64,000 bases of DNA from Bin80 sp965220365 (GTDB lineage Bacteria; Bacteroidota; Rhodothermia; Rhodothermales; Bin80). Below, piece after piece: positions 18,733-27,655 of the stretch (position 1 is the stretch's first letter; each line of letters opens with the position of its first letter). The notes under the pieces are model-generated. The model was given only the letters and a program-made list of their open reading frames with translations, was not told where the DNA came from and did no database searches. The stretch is taken from the NCBI GenBank assembly GCA_965220365.1, contig OZ244823.1, positions 372,001 to 436,000 of the forward strand, read 5' to 3'. The translations under genes and the position numbers were made by a program.

Positions 18733-19022
18733 CCGAACCGGTGGAAGCGACTGTATTGAGTGCATATGTTGGTTGGCCGAAGAGACATGATACAGCACTT
18801 TCAACTTATGTCACGAAATCAGCAATAGGGGAATTACCAACCCTACTCCAAAGAATAACTTGTGCATATGTGGTGTTTTGAGGGAGATCCTACCGCAATT
18901 CATGCGGATTGATCAATTTGGAGTTCGACCAAATATAGACGATCGGCGGGATTGGTCTTTGGGAACTATTCCCTAATTTAACCTTCGGCTATTCACTGCT
19001 CGCGGTAACTTCAGGTGTATCA
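18733..19022. other. Intergenic region before the first TRAP genes
   Basis: No gene seen. The frames here are short and lack family character. The stretch must contain the promoter for the TRAP permease genes that start at 19023. I see an AT-rich patch at about 18970-18990 but no element I can name with confidence. Confidence 0.5.
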
Positions 19023-19646
19023 ATGACTCTCAATGAAGTCATCTCGGCTTCTGCTTCTCGGATTGAGAAAGTGTCCGACTTTTTCGGAAAGATGACCTGG
19101 TATTGCACCCTCCTCATGGTCATCTCGGGCGCCTACAATGCGATCGTGCGCTCGCTGGCCGGCTGGGCACACATTGATCCGTCAAATGCCAGTACGTTTA
19201 AAAAAGTCCTGCACTGGGTTGGTGAAGTGGCACGGCAAGGAAGCTCAAACACTTTCATTGAGCTCCAGTGGTATTTCTTCAGCCTGATCTTCCTGATGGG
19301 GGCCGCCCATGCACTGAAAGCCGGTGCGCATGTGCGGGTTGATATATTTTATAACCGTCTCTCCCGACGTGCAAAAGCCTGGATCAATATCTTGGGCACA
19401 TTGATTTTTCTCCTTCCCTTTTGTGCACTCATGATCGGAACTTCATGGCCGGCAGTGACAGATTCCTGGGCCCGATTGGAAGGATCTCCTGATCCTGGTG
19501 GATTACCTCGTTATCCGCTCCTGACGATCATCCCCCTCGCATTCGCATTGTTGATGGCACAAGGACTGGCCTTTGCTGCACGCGAAGCCTTGCACCTCTT
19601 TCCCCTCCCTGAACTGAACCATCAAATCAAGGAAAATGGGGTTTGA
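19023..19646 (+). CDS. TRAP transporter small permease (DctQ family)
   Basis: 207 residues with four predicted membrane helices: about 25-45, then near LQWYFFSLIFLMGAAHALKA, then ILGTLIFLLPFCALMIG, and LLTIIPLAFALLMAQGLAFA. The AHALKAGAHVRVDIFYNRLS segment is the conserved DctQ region. It is longer than usual DctQ (about 160-170) because of a loop after helix 1, as in the TakP/FcbT2-like subgroup. It pairs with the large permease, whose ATG overlaps its end by 11 nt. The matching binding protein (21722-22837) lies on the other strand. Confidence 0.9.
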   Translation: MTLNEVISASASRIEKVSDFFGKMTWYCTLLMVISGAYNAIVRSLAGWAHIDPSNASTFKKVLHWVGEVARQGSSNTFIELQWYFFSLIFLMGAAHALKAGAHVRVDIFYNRLSRRAKAWINILGTLIFLLPFCALMIGTSWPAVTDSWARLEGSPDPGGLPRYPLLTIIPLAFALLMAQGLAFAAREALHLFPLPELNHQIKENGV

Positions 19647-20982
19647 ATGGTTGGCACCGCTCATGTTTGCGGTGGCGTTGATTTTTATTTTCTCGGGCTA
19701 TCCAGTCGCTTTTTCTCTTGGAGGTGTATCTCTCATTTTTGCCGTAATCGGCATTATTACCGGCTACTTTGACTGGCACTTGATGCTGGCATTGCCGGAT
19801 CGGTTGTTTGGCATCATGTCAAATTACACGCTCCTGGCCGTTCCCTTTTTCATCTTCATGGGGACGATGTTGGAAAAGAGCCATCTCGCACGGGATCTCT
19901 TGCATACGATTGGTCTGCTCTTTGGTCCTGTACGTGGGGGGCTGGCATTCGCAGTCATATTCGTGGGGGTACTCCTTGCCGCTGCAACGGGCATTGTTGG
20001 TGCGAGTGTGGTTGCCATGGGCATGATTGCCCTTCCTGTCATGCTCAATAACGGGTATTCAAAAGAGCTCTCTGCTGGTGTGATTACGGCAACGGGAACG
20101 CTGGGACAAATCATTCCTCCCAGCGTCGTTCTGGTTGTTCTTGCCGATCAATTGGGCGTCTCTGTTGGTGATCTCTTTATCGGAGCCCTAGTTCCTGGCG
20201 TTCTCCTCGCGTTGCTTTATGCGTTGTATGCAACAGGAGTTGCTGTGATAAAGCCGTCTGCAGCGCCCGCAATCCCGAAGACAGTACGTGAAGAAGAGCA
20301 CGGAGAACTGCTACGAAAAATCTTCCTGGTTATGCTTCCGCCCCTGCTGCTCATCTTTGTTGTGCTGGGAAGCATTTTTGCCGGGATCGCGACTCCCACG
20401 GAGTCTGGTGCTTTAGGGGCTGTTGGCGCAATTATTCTGGCAGCACTCAATGGCCGTCTGAACAAAAAAGCCTTGATGCAGACCATGGAAGAGACAGCAA
20501 AACTCACCGCCATGGTGATGATGCTTTTGATTGCTTCAACTGCATTCGCACTCATCTTTAGAGGACTCGACGGCGGAATCTGGATTGAAGATCTTCTGAT
20601 TAATCTTCCTGGAGGAGTTATTGGCTTCCTCCTTCTCGCCAATCTCGCCATATTTATCCTGGGATTCTTTATTGATTTCTTTGAAATCGCGTTCATCATC
20701 ATTCCACTGATGGTATTGCCTGCCGCCCATCTCTTGAGCCCGATGCTTGGCGTGCCCGAGAGTACGGCTTTGGTCTGGTTTGGGGTTATGGTCGGCATGA
20801 ACCTGCAGACCTCTTTCCTGACACCACCGTTCGGGTTCGCACTCTTCTATCTTCGGGGCGTCGCGCCACTAGAAATGAAAACCGAAACAATTTACCGGGG
20901 AGCCATCCCGTTCATCGGAATTCAGGTGCTGGGCCTAATTCTGCTGATCCTGTTCCCCAATCTAGTTCTCTGGGCACTCTGA
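19636..20982 (+). CDS. TRAP transporter large permease (DctM family)
   Basis: 448 residues, twelve or so hydrophobic segments, the usual DctM size. Recognisable family stretches are SNYTLLAVPFFIFMGTMLEK near residue 57, GVITATGTLGQIIPPSVVLV near 154, and FGVMVGMNLQTSFLTPPFGF near 386. It is the Na+-coupled transport channel; the substrate is set by the DctP protein. The start is an ATG within the end of the DctQ gene. The related DctP gene is convergent, about 740 bp downstream on the minus strand, with a coiled-coil gene between. Confidence 0.93.
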   Translation: MGFEWLAPLMFAVALIFIFSGYPVAFSLGGVSLIFAVIGIITGYFDWHLMLALPDRLFGIMSNYTLLAVPFFIFMGTMLEKSHLARDLLHTIGLLFGPVRGGLAFAVIFVGVLLAAATGIVGASVVAMGMIALPVMLNNGYSKELSAGVITATGTLGQIIPPSVVLVVLADQLGVSVGDLFIGALVPGVLLALLYALYATGVAVIKPSAAPAIPKTVREEEHGELLRKIFLVMLPPLLLIFVVLGSIFAGIATPTESGALGAVGAIILAALNGRLNKKALMQTMEETAKLTAMVMMLLIASTAFALIFRGLDGGIWIEDLLINLPGGVIGFLLLANLAIFILGFFIDFFEIAFIIIPLMVLPAAHLLSPMLGVPESTALVWFGVMVGMNLQTSFLTPPFGFALFYLRGVAPLEMKTETIYRGAIPFIGIQVLGLILLILFPNLVLWAL

Positions 20983-21107
20983 TCCGCGATTCTACCGAGA
21001 TTTTTATGGACAAAGTGTTATATCTCCGTAACAAAAAAAGAGGGCCCATCCCTTGTAACGAGTAATTCGTTGCGTACCGGAAAAAAGACATCATGGATGA
21101 CTAGAAG

Positions 21108-21247
21108 GATAAACTCAACCATCCACAGCTGTACCGTTACAAGGTCTGCACGACAACGAATCTGGTCGGTATTGCCGTAGCACAGACAAGTCAGAAACCA
21201 AAAACCTGAAAGAATGTACTACCATTTGGTTCTGTTTCTTGAGAAAC
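21108..21247 (+). repeat. Leader segment homologous to the one at 37369-37505
   Basis: The 140 bp before the coiled-coil gene at 21248 aligns with the 137 bp before its paralogue at 37506. Matching blocks include GATAA, CTCAACC, CTGT and TCTGC in the same order and nearly the same distance from the ATG. By eye about two thirds of the first 65 positions agree, and most differences are transitions. It may hold a shared promoter or 5' UTR structure carried along in a gene duplication. Confidence 0.55.
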
Positions 21248-21592
21248 ATGATAGATACACTTTCGATTGCCCGTAAACTTTCCGATTCGGGAGTCAAGCG
21301 GGAGCAAGCTGAGGCAATTGCGGACGTTGTTGCCGATGCTGTTGATCAACAATATGGAGAACTCGCCACCAAAGATTTTGTGCGTAACCAGATCAGCACT
21401 GTACGTGGCGAAATAAGTGACTTACGCGGCGACATGAACGCCCAAATAAGTGAGTTACGCGGCGACATGAACGCCCAAATAAGTGCTCAAGATGCAAAAA
21501 TGAGTGCACTCGAAACTCGGCTTGTGCGCTGGATAGTTGCAACGGGCTTAGTTGTTGTGGGTCTTTTGTTCACCTTAGGGATCATTTTTTAG
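21248..21592 (+). CDS. Coiled-coil membrane protein (DUF1640/CCDC90-like), copy 1
   Basis: 114 residues from the ATG at 21248 (MIDTLSIARKLSDSGVKREQ), chosen because the paralogue at 37506 starts identically. The N-terminal 45 residues are helical, with KREQAEAIADVVADAV. Then come two exact-type 11-residue units (ISDLRGDMNAQ, ISELRGDMNAQ) and a degenerate third, forming a hendecad coiled coil. A single membrane helix ends the protein (WIVATGLVVVGLLFTLGIIF). This layout resembles DUF1640/CCDC90 proteins. The role is unknown; an inner-membrane-anchored cytoplasmic stalk is inferred. No neighbour suggests a partner. Confidence 0.75.
   Translation: MIDTLSIARKLSDSGVKREQAEAIADVVADAVDQQYGELATKDFVRNQISTVRGEISDLRGDMNAQISELRGDMNAQISAQDAKMSALETRLVRWIVATGLVVVGLLFTLGIIF
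21413..21478 (+). repeat. Two tandem 33-bp repeats encoding an 11-residue coiled-coil unit
   Basis: 21413-21445 and 21446-21478 are near-identical 33-bp units differing at one base (GAC versus GAG). They encode ISDLRGDMNAQ and ISELRGDMNAQ. A third, diverged copy follows. The repeat unit equals one hendecad, so copy number changes would lengthen the stalk without breaking its frame or register. Confidence 0.85.
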
Positions 21593-21721
21593 GTGTACTA
21601 AGGATGAGGTTCAATACATATATTCCTTAGTAGTATCGCGGCATCACTGTGGATCCACAACAACAGGTGTATTTCACCTTTTGGGTTCTATCCACAAAAA
21701 TCGCGGTAGAACTCGATCCGC

Positions 21722-22837
21722 TTATACCCCGACTTCTCCGCGGCTATTCATATACGAAAGCATCTCGTATTCCGCGGTGTGAATCCATTCATCGGAATCA
21801 CGGCGCCATGCAAGGAAAGAATCGTGTACGCGTGTAAAACCTGGGTCTGCCCGCTCCTCCTGCAGAAGATCCTGCGAAGCAGTAAATGCTGCATCCATGA
21901 CATCTCTGGGAAACGAGCGTAACTCTACATCAGAGTTCACAATCCGCCGAAAGGCGGGTGGATTCAATGCATCATACCTTGCAAGCATATACTGATTCGC
22001 TTCAGCCATCGCAACCTCCAGAGCCGCCTGATATGCTGATGGGAGCTCCTGCATTGACTGCTGATTGACAAAGAAAGAAAGGTTTGCAGACGGCTCCCAC
22101 CAACCCGGATAGTAATAGTAGCTTGCAACCTGATTAAATCCGAGCTTTTCATCATCATAGGGACCAACCCATTCTGCAGCATCAATCGCACCGCGTTCCA
22201 GTGCAGGATAGATTTCCCCTCCGGGAATCTGCTGCACAGTTACTCCCAACTGGTCCATCACCCGCCCACCCAGGCCGGGAATCCGCATAGAAAGGCCGCT
22301 TAAGTCCAGCAGGCTGTTGATTTCCCGATTGAACCAGCCACCCATCTGTGCTCCAGTATTTCCCCCTGGATAATTCAGGACCCCATAATCTGCGAACAAC
22401 TCTCTGAGAATCTCCTGCCCACCACCCTCATAAACCCAGCTATTGTATTGGCGAGCCGTTAATCCAAAAGGAATCGTGGTCTCAAAAGCAAATGCCGGAT
22501 TCTTGCCGATATAGTAGTACCCAGCCGAGTGTCCCATTTGTACAGTACCCTTCTGCACAGAATCAAGTACTTCAAACGCAGGGACGACCTCTCCAGCAGG
22601 GTAAACACGAATGGTAAATCGCCCATCGGTCAACTGACTGACGCGGTTACTCATCACTTCGGCGGCACCGTAAATCGTATCCAGAGAACGGGCAAAGCTG
22701 GATGCAAGTCGCCACCGAAGGGTCGGGGTACTTGATTGAACAGCGGGAGAGTCGGCACTCTGAGTGCCGCACCCAGTGAGAACCGTACCTGCTGCAGCAC
22801 CAAGGGCAGTGGATTTGATAAAATGTCTCCGTTTCAT
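21722..22837 (-). CDS. TRAP transporter substrate-binding lipoprotein, TakP-like (DctP family)
   Basis: 371 residues. The N-terminus MKRRHFIKSTALGAAAG has a twin-arginine-type motif and is followed by a lipobox (LTGCG, Cys at about 22), so it is probably Tat-exported and lipid-anchored. The body is the DctP fold, with the WVGPYDDEKLGFNQVASYYY segment typical of the TakP-type subgroup that binds 2-oxo acids or other monocarboxylates. It presumably serves the permease genes at 19023-20982, with which it converges. The SDR gene ends 2 bp upstream, so the two are cotranscribed leftward. Confidence 0.9.
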   Translation of the reverse strand: MKRRHFIKSTALGAAAGTVLTGCGTQSADSPAVQSSTPTLRWRLASSFARSLDTIYGAAEVMSNRVSQLTDGRFTIRVYPAGEVVPAFEVLDSVQKGTVQMGHSAGYYYIGKNPAFAFETTIPFGLTARQYNSWVYEGGGQEILRELFADYGVLNYPGGNTGAQMGGWFNREINSLLDLSGLSMRIPGLGGRVMDQLGVTVQQIPGGEIYPALERGAIDAAEWVGPYDDEKLGFNQVASYYYYPGWWEPSANLSFFVNQQSMQELPSAYQAALEVAMAEANQYMLARYDALNPPAFRRIVNSDVELRSFPRDVMDAAFTASQDLLQEERADPGFTRVHDSFLAWRRDSDEWIHTAEYEMLSYMNSRGEVGV

Positions 22838-22839
22838 GG

Positions 22840-23547
22840 TTATCCGCGTGGTCGAAGAGGTCGCATGACGACCTCAGAAATCAAATAATTATCCGGCGCT
22901 TGCAAGACATGAATCACAGTGGCCGCAATATCCTCTGGTTGCATGGGGTTTGGTGCACCCGAAGAGCCTGCAGCACGACCGAATCCCGTCGCAACACTGC
23001 CCGGGCAGATACAGGTGACCTTGATGCCATCGCCGCGCAGTTCTTTCATCGTTGCCTCGCTGAAGCCACGAAGGCCAAACTTTGTCGCATTGTATGCACT
23101 CAAATTTGCGTTTCCAACCAAGCCAGCAACCGATGCGATATGAACAATATGCCCTCCAAACCCTGCCTGCTGATTCTGTGCTTTCATAAGTGGAACGGCC
23201 GCACGTGTACAAAGATACACCCCCGTCAAGTTCGTATCCATTTGGATCGTCCAATCCTCTTTCGACTGGACATCAATCGGTGCAAAACGTCCCAGTCCTG
23301 CATTATTGATTAGAATATCTATACGATCCATCCCTGAGAACGCATCTCTCACCGAGGCTTCATCCGTCACGTCACATTCGACGGGCTTAAATTCTGAACC
23401 TATTTCTGCTTCCAGCGATTTCAAGCGGTTCAACCTGCGTGCAAGTCCATACACCCTACTGCCATGACTTACCAGATGCCGGGCAAACTCGCTCCCGAGT
23501 CCACTGCTGGCACCGGTCACAACAGCGATTTTATTCCGTAGATTCAT
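22840..23547 (-). CDS. Short-chain dehydrogenase/reductase
   Basis: 235 residues, a classical SDR. The cofactor site GASSGLGSEFARHL (about 12-25), the NNAGLG motif, the catalytic Ser in HIASVAGLVG and the YNATKFGL Tyr-Lys pair are all present. Lack of an acidic residue at the end of strand 2 together with LARRLNRL suggests NADP(H), but this is a guess. The substrate is unknown. It is cotranscribed with the TakP-like binding protein, so it may act on the imported compound. It is divergent from the aminotransferase with a 75 bp gap. Confidence 0.92.
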   Translation of the reverse strand: MNLRNKIAVVTGASSGLGSEFARHLVSHGSRVYGLARRLNRLKSLEAEIGSEFKPVECDVTDEASVRDAFSGMDRIDILINNAGLGRFAPIDVQSKEDWTIQMDTNLTGVYLCTRAAVPLMKAQNQQAGFGGHIVHIASVAGLVGNANLSAYNATKFGLRGFSEATMKELRGDGIKVTCICPGSVATGFGRAAGSSGAPNPMQPEDIAATVIHVLQAPDNYLISEVVMRPLRPRG

Positions 23548-23622
23548 GGGCCATTCACTTGTTAACGTTTACCTTGAACCCCAGCTATATTCACCTGTTC
23601 GTCTGGAATAGATGACTCCTCA

Positions 23623-24831
23623 ATGAAAGTGGATCTTGCTCCTCACCTTGCTTGGACCAGTGACCACCCTCTCGGCTATGAAGTGGAGCGGGCAGAGGGC
23701 CCGTTCCTGTTTCTGACGAATGGGCGTCGGTTGATTGACTTTATCAGTGGAATTGCTGTCTCTTCCTTGGGCCATCGACACCCGAAGGTCTTGGGAGCTA
23801 TTCGAGATCAACTTGATAAACATCTCCATGTCATGGTTTATGGCGAGCTGATCCAGGCACCACAGGTGCAGTTTTCCAATCAACTCGCCGACATACTTCC
23901 TCCCTCGCTTGACTGCGTTTACTTTACCATGTCGGGAACCGAGGCAAATGAAGGGGCCCTCAAGCTGGCCAAGAAATATACTGGCCGTAGCCGGATGGTT
24001 GCTTTTGAACAATCGTACCACGGCGACTCTCACGGCTCATTGAGCGTTACTGGACGAAATATTTACCAGGATCCATTTCGACCCTTGCTGCCAGGAATTA
24101 CTTTCCTGCCCTTTGGAGACTTTGAAGCCTTGACTGCGATTGATGATCAGGTTGCATGTGTAATCGCTGAACCGATCCAAGGCGAAGGTGGAATGCGAGT
24201 TCCCCCGCCGGGCTGGTTCAAGGCCTTGCGCACCAGATGCAATGATGTGGGAGCCCTCTTGATTCTCGATGAAATCCAGACCGGTTTCTGCCGGACTGGT
24301 CATCTATTTGCATTTCAACACGAAGAGATTGTACCAGATATTCTGACCCTGGCCAAGGCAATGGGAGGGGGAATGCCCTTGGGTGCTTTTGTCTCCAGTA
24401 CAACGAAAATGGAGTCTCTTCGGCGCGATCCACCACTTAGCCATGTGACAACCTTTGGTGGTCATCCGGTATCGTGTGCAGCCGCCAGCGCCACCTTACA
24501 GGTAATGCTGGATGAAAAGCTGGCAGAGCGTGCAGTATGGGTAGGCAAGCGGATACGGTCGAAACTAGGGCATGCATCCATGGCAAATCTGCGCGGCAGG
24601 GGGGCCATGCTTGGCCTGAATCTACCCAGTATACCCATTGCCGAACGGGTTGTTAAAACCTGTCTGAATCACGGGGTGCTTCTGGGCTGGACACTTCACT
24701 CTGGGACCATCATCCGACTCGCTCCTCCTCTCAATATTCCTGAAGAAGCCCTAGATGAGGCCTTGGAGGTCATCTCCAGTGCACTTGGTCAGGTACAAAT
24801 GGAGCCAGAACATCAACTTCAATCTGGATAA
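23623..24831 (+). CDS. Class III PLP-dependent aminotransferase (acetylornithine/4-aminobutyrate type)
   Basis: 402 residues. Family segments are SGTEANEGALKLAKKYTGR (phosphate and substrate contacts), AFEQSYHGDSHGSLS, the PLP-ring Asp in LLILDEIQTGFCRTG and the Schiff-base Lys in LTLAKAMGGGMPLGAF (about residue 246). It transfers an amino group to a keto acid. Acetylornithine aminotransferase (ArgD) is the nearest reading, but no arginine genes are near, so I give no symbol. It is divergent from the SDR, and a shared regulatory region of 75 bp separates them. Confidence 0.88.
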   Translation: MKVDLAPHLAWTSDHPLGYEVERAEGPFLFLTNGRRLIDFISGIAVSSLGHRHPKVLGAIRDQLDKHLHVMVYGELIQAPQVQFSNQLADILPPSLDCVYFTMSGTEANEGALKLAKKYTGRSRMVAFEQSYHGDSHGSLSVTGRNIYQDPFRPLLPGITFLPFGDFEALTAIDDQVACVIAEPIQGEGGMRVPPPGWFKALRTRCNDVGALLILDEIQTGFCRTGHLFAFQHEEIVPDILTLAKAMGGGMPLGAFVSSTTKMESLRRDPPLSHVTTFGGHPVSCAAASATLQVMLDEKLAERAVWVGKRIRSKLGHASMANLRGRGAMLGLNLPSIPIAERVVKTCLNHGVLLGWTLHSGTIIRLAPPLNIPEEALDEALEVISSALGQVQMEPEHQLQSG

Positions 24832-25035
24832 TGTACCTGAATGCCCCTGATCGAAGGAATCGCAATATCTCGATCCTCTTTCATTGTCTCTGGCGACAAC
24901 ACGGGAAGTCGATAACTCTTCATTTGGTCCTACCACAATACTCATAACACAACTACCAGAATTCCCCCCCCCCTGAACCCTTCGCATATTCAAACGTACG
25001 TCCCTAGCGGCATCTTAGCGTCACAACATATTATA
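24832..25035. other. Intergenic region with a 10-bp poly-C tract
   Basis: No gene seen. A run of ten C occupies 24964-24973, some 62 bp upstream of the ATG at 25036. Such tracts slip during replication, so it could alter promoter spacing for the downstream gene. Nothing else stands out. Confidence 0.6.
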
Positions 25036-25431
25036 ATGACCACGAGACGAGTTAGAAATCCTATAAGTGGCAAATCTCTTAGAGCAGAAGCGGTGGGAGT
25101 AGCCAAAGAGGATAATGCGGCAATTATGCTCCAACTGGAGGATGGTGCTGTCTTACAAGATTTGTGGGAAATCAAAGTTCACAGGGTCCCTTTTGAAGAT
25201 AAGATGCTGATTAGACGTGAGCGTATACTTTTACCTGTCACCAAATCCGAGTGTGGAAACTATTTCACCGTCGAAGCTGAAGATTTGGATATGCCCCTTT
25301 CGGAAGAGTCCTTAGAGGCGTTGAAGGATGCATTTGCCTCCGTACTACGAGTAATGTGGAGACAATACGCAATGGGAGATCCCCAAAAAATGACGCAACG
25401 CGAATTCGCCATTTCTCTCCGGCCCGAATGA
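25036..25431 (+). CDS. Unknown small protein next to the IS element
   Basis: 131 residues without signal peptide or membrane segment. The first 70 residues read as beta-rich (VGVAKEDNAAIMLQLEDGAV), the rest as an acidic helix pair. I recognise no family. Its stop codon is 7 bp before the left end of the insertion sequence, so the element may have replaced the true 3' end; the last residues could be foreign. The AT-rich context and nearby poly-C run suggest an accessory gene. Confidence 0.55.
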   Translation: MTTRRVRNPISGKSLRAEAVGVAKEDNAAIMLQLEDGAVLQDLWEIKVHRVPFEDKMLIRRERILLPVTKSECGNYFTVEAEDLDMPLSEESLEALKDAFASVLRVMWRQYAMGDPQKMTQREFAISLRPE

Positions 25432-25438
25432 ATTTCCC

Positions 25439-27425
25439 GGGTTAATTTTCGATTTTTTGGCCTAAAACCGCCTGATTCGGGGCAAAATACGTGCTTTTGG
25501 GCGATGTTTTGCCAAATTCCCCCGATGTAGTGGATTTTTTGCGAAACCTGCCCGCAACTCGCGCATTCAACCCTCCAAAACATCCCCCCTCCCTATGTAT
25601 ATCCGTACCAAACCCCGGACCCTTAAATCCGGCAAAAAAGCATGTACCTATTCCCTGGTTGAGTCCCATCGTGTCCAGGGAAGTCCCAAGCAGCGGACGA
25701 TTCTCAATCTCGGCAAAGACTTTCACCTCCCCAAAGAACAATGGCCCGAGCTGATGCAATTCGTCATGGACGAATTACGCGGATACGCACGCCTGCCTAT
25801 GGAGGATGAAGCCCTTCTTCGGACCGGTCAGGATATCCTTCGCCGACTCAAGAACAAGGGCTACAATATCCACGCTCCGCGCGATGATCGGGATGCAATC
25901 CTGACCCATGAGATCCATCATACTGACACGCGAACGGTTGGTGGGGAGCGCGTGGCGCTCCGTGCCCTGCGCGCGCTGGGGTTTGCGCAGATTCTGCGAT
26001 CCCTGAAGTTCAACGAGGATCAGATCAACTGGGCCCTCGCCCTAGTGGTGGGGCGGATGCTCTCCCCGGGCAGTGAGCGGCAAACCTATGAATGGATGTG
26101 TAAGCGCTCCAGTATCATCGAATTACTTCACGGCAAGCTTCCGGGAGATCGCACTCTTTATCGCATCGCAGCTCGCCTTTACAAGCATCGAAAGACGATC
26201 ATGGACGAACTCTTTGGTAACACGAAGGCCTTGTTGGGCTTTACAGAATCCATTGCCTTCTTTGATTTGACGAACACCTACTATACGGGCCGCAAAAAAG
26301 GCACACTCTTACGCCATGGTCGCAGTAAGGAAAAGCGCCGAGACTGTCCGCTGGTCACCTTAGCCCTGACGATGGATGCCTCGGGGTTTCCGCGTACAGC
26401 AGAAATTCTGCCCGGCAATGCCAGTGAACCCAAGACGTTGCGCACGGCGATTGAACAGCTCAATGGCAGCAAACCCACGGTCATTATGGACGCAGGGATC
26501 GCTACAGAAGCCAATTTGACGTATTTGAAGGAGCAGGGATTGAACTGGATCTGTGTTCAGCGGACAAAAACGCCCCCGGTGCCGACCCATGAACCGAACC
26601 AGGTTTTTCAGACGACCAGCGAGATGCAGGTACGTGCATGGGAACTTGAGCGGGAAGATGCAGAGCGACGCGTGTATCTGCACAGTGCGGCACGCCAGGC
26701 ACTCAGCGATCAGATCATGACCACGAAGCGCACCAAATTTGAGGCCGCCATCACGCACTTAAACGAAGGATTGACCGTGCCAGGGCGTCCGAAGAACCAT
26801 GAAGTGATCCAACGGAAGGTCGGTCGACTCCTTGAGAAATACAAGCAGGTTGGATATCAGTATGAGGTCAAGGTGGTTCCAAAAAAAGACAGTGCGCACG
26901 CCGAAAAGATTCTTCTTACCCGCCGGTCTGCATATGATGCCTGTACGGAGGCTTTTGGAGGCTATGTGCTGCGTACCAGTCACACAGCATGGCCCTGTGA
27001 GAAGCTCGCACGCACCTATTGGCAATTGGGAGAAATTGAACGGACGTTCCGAGCAATGAAATCCGATCTCGGATTCCGTCCGATCTATCATAGCCAGGAT
27101 GAGCAGATTGAAGCACATCTATTCCTGTCCATCCTGGCCTTTCATGCCGTTCACCTGATCCGAAGCAAATTGGGCGCGAAACAGATCCACAAAAGTTGGG
27201 GAACACTCAAGGTCAAACTCAATGAGCACAGGCGGGTGACAACCGTACTTCCACAGAATAAAACCCACTGTATCCTGCTCAAACAAGACCAGGACCTCAA
27301 ACCATTCCAGCACCAAATCTTCCAGATCATGGAACTCCCGCTCGGAAATAATACGCAGCGAACCAAGGCGAAACGCCCAAAAAAGGAAGACGCCAAAGTG
27401 TAAAGGAAGCAACGAAAATCAACCC
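25439..27425 (+). mobile_element. IS1634-like insertion sequence
   Basis: About 1,987 bp bounded by imperfect terminal inverted repeats. The left end reads GGGTTAATTTTCG (25439-25451) and the right end, on the opposite strand, GGGTTGATTTTCG (27425-27413), with one mismatch in 13. The single transposase gene fills the element. I cannot find a convincing target-site duplication in the immediate flanks, which may mean old insertion or that the true outer ends differ by a few bases. It sits between the unknown gene at 25036 and the GT2/gyrB genes. Confidence 0.8.
25595..27403 (+). CDS. DDE transposase, IS1634/IS4 superfamily
   Basis: 602 residues, full length for the family. The start MYIRTKPRTLKSGKKACTYS is typical of IS1634-like transposases. 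The first catalytic Asp lies in AFFDLTNTYYTG (about 210), the second in TVIMDAGIATEANL (about 297), and the Glu in LGEIERTFRAMKSDLG (about 478) followed by the HLFLSILAF segment. The frame is unbroken, so the element is probably still active. The C-terminal tail is Lys-rich. Confidence 0.93.
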   Translation: MYIRTKPRTLKSGKKACTYSLVESHRVQGSPKQRTILNLGKDFHLPKEQWPELMQFVMDELRGYARLPMEDEALLRTGQDILRRLKNKGYNIHAPRDDRDAILTHEIHHTDTRTVGGERVALRALRALGFAQILRSLKFNEDQINWALALVVGRMLSPGSERQTYEWMCKRSSIIELLHGKLPGDRTLYRIAARLYKHRKTIMDELFGNTKALLGFTESIAFFDLTNTYYTGRKKGTLLRHGRSKEKRRDCPLVTLALTMDASGFPRTAEILPGNASEPKTLRTAIEQLNGSKPTVIMDAGIATEANLTYLKEQGLNWICVQRTKTPPVPTHEPNQVFQTTSEMQVRAWELEREDAERRVYLHSAARQALSDQIMTTKRTKFEAAITHLNEGLTVPGRPKNHEVIQRKVGRLLEKYKQVGYQYEVKVVPKKDSAHAEKILLTRRSAYDACTEAFGGYVLRTSHTAWPCEKLARTYWQLGEIERTFRAMKSDLGFRPIYHSQDEQIEAHLFLSILAFHAVHLIRSKLGAKQIHKSWGTLKVKLNEHRRVTTVLPQNKTHCILLKQDQDLKPFQHQIFQIMELPLGNNTQRTKAKRPKKEDAKV

Positions 27426-27655
27426 TTTTGAGAATCCCTGAGAAAACAGGGAACAGGATATCTCAACAAAAAATTCCACTACAATGGCGAACTTGCGGCA
27501 AGGTGCGTTGGAATTTCGAGAACAGCTTATTCCGACCTACGGGCTCGTATAGTATGACTTTGAGAAAGCGCAGGCAGTCTCTGCTATAGGGGACAAACCC
27601 ATAGTTCGTTGAGCTCACCGTAAACCTTGGACCGGTCTACCAGAAAACACTCCTC
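27426..27655. other. Region right of the IS, with a hairpin
   Basis: No gene seen. A hairpin TCCCTG/CAGGGA with loop AGAAAA spans 27435-27452, just outside the element. It could act as a weak terminator for the transposase transcript, although there is no T run. The rest precedes the end of the leftward glycosyltransferase gene. Confidence 0.45.

Noticed and set aside
18552..18881. 109-codon plus-strand frame after the exchanger gene
   Set aside because: Mostly overlaps the exchanger gene in another frame; no independent start signal or family character.
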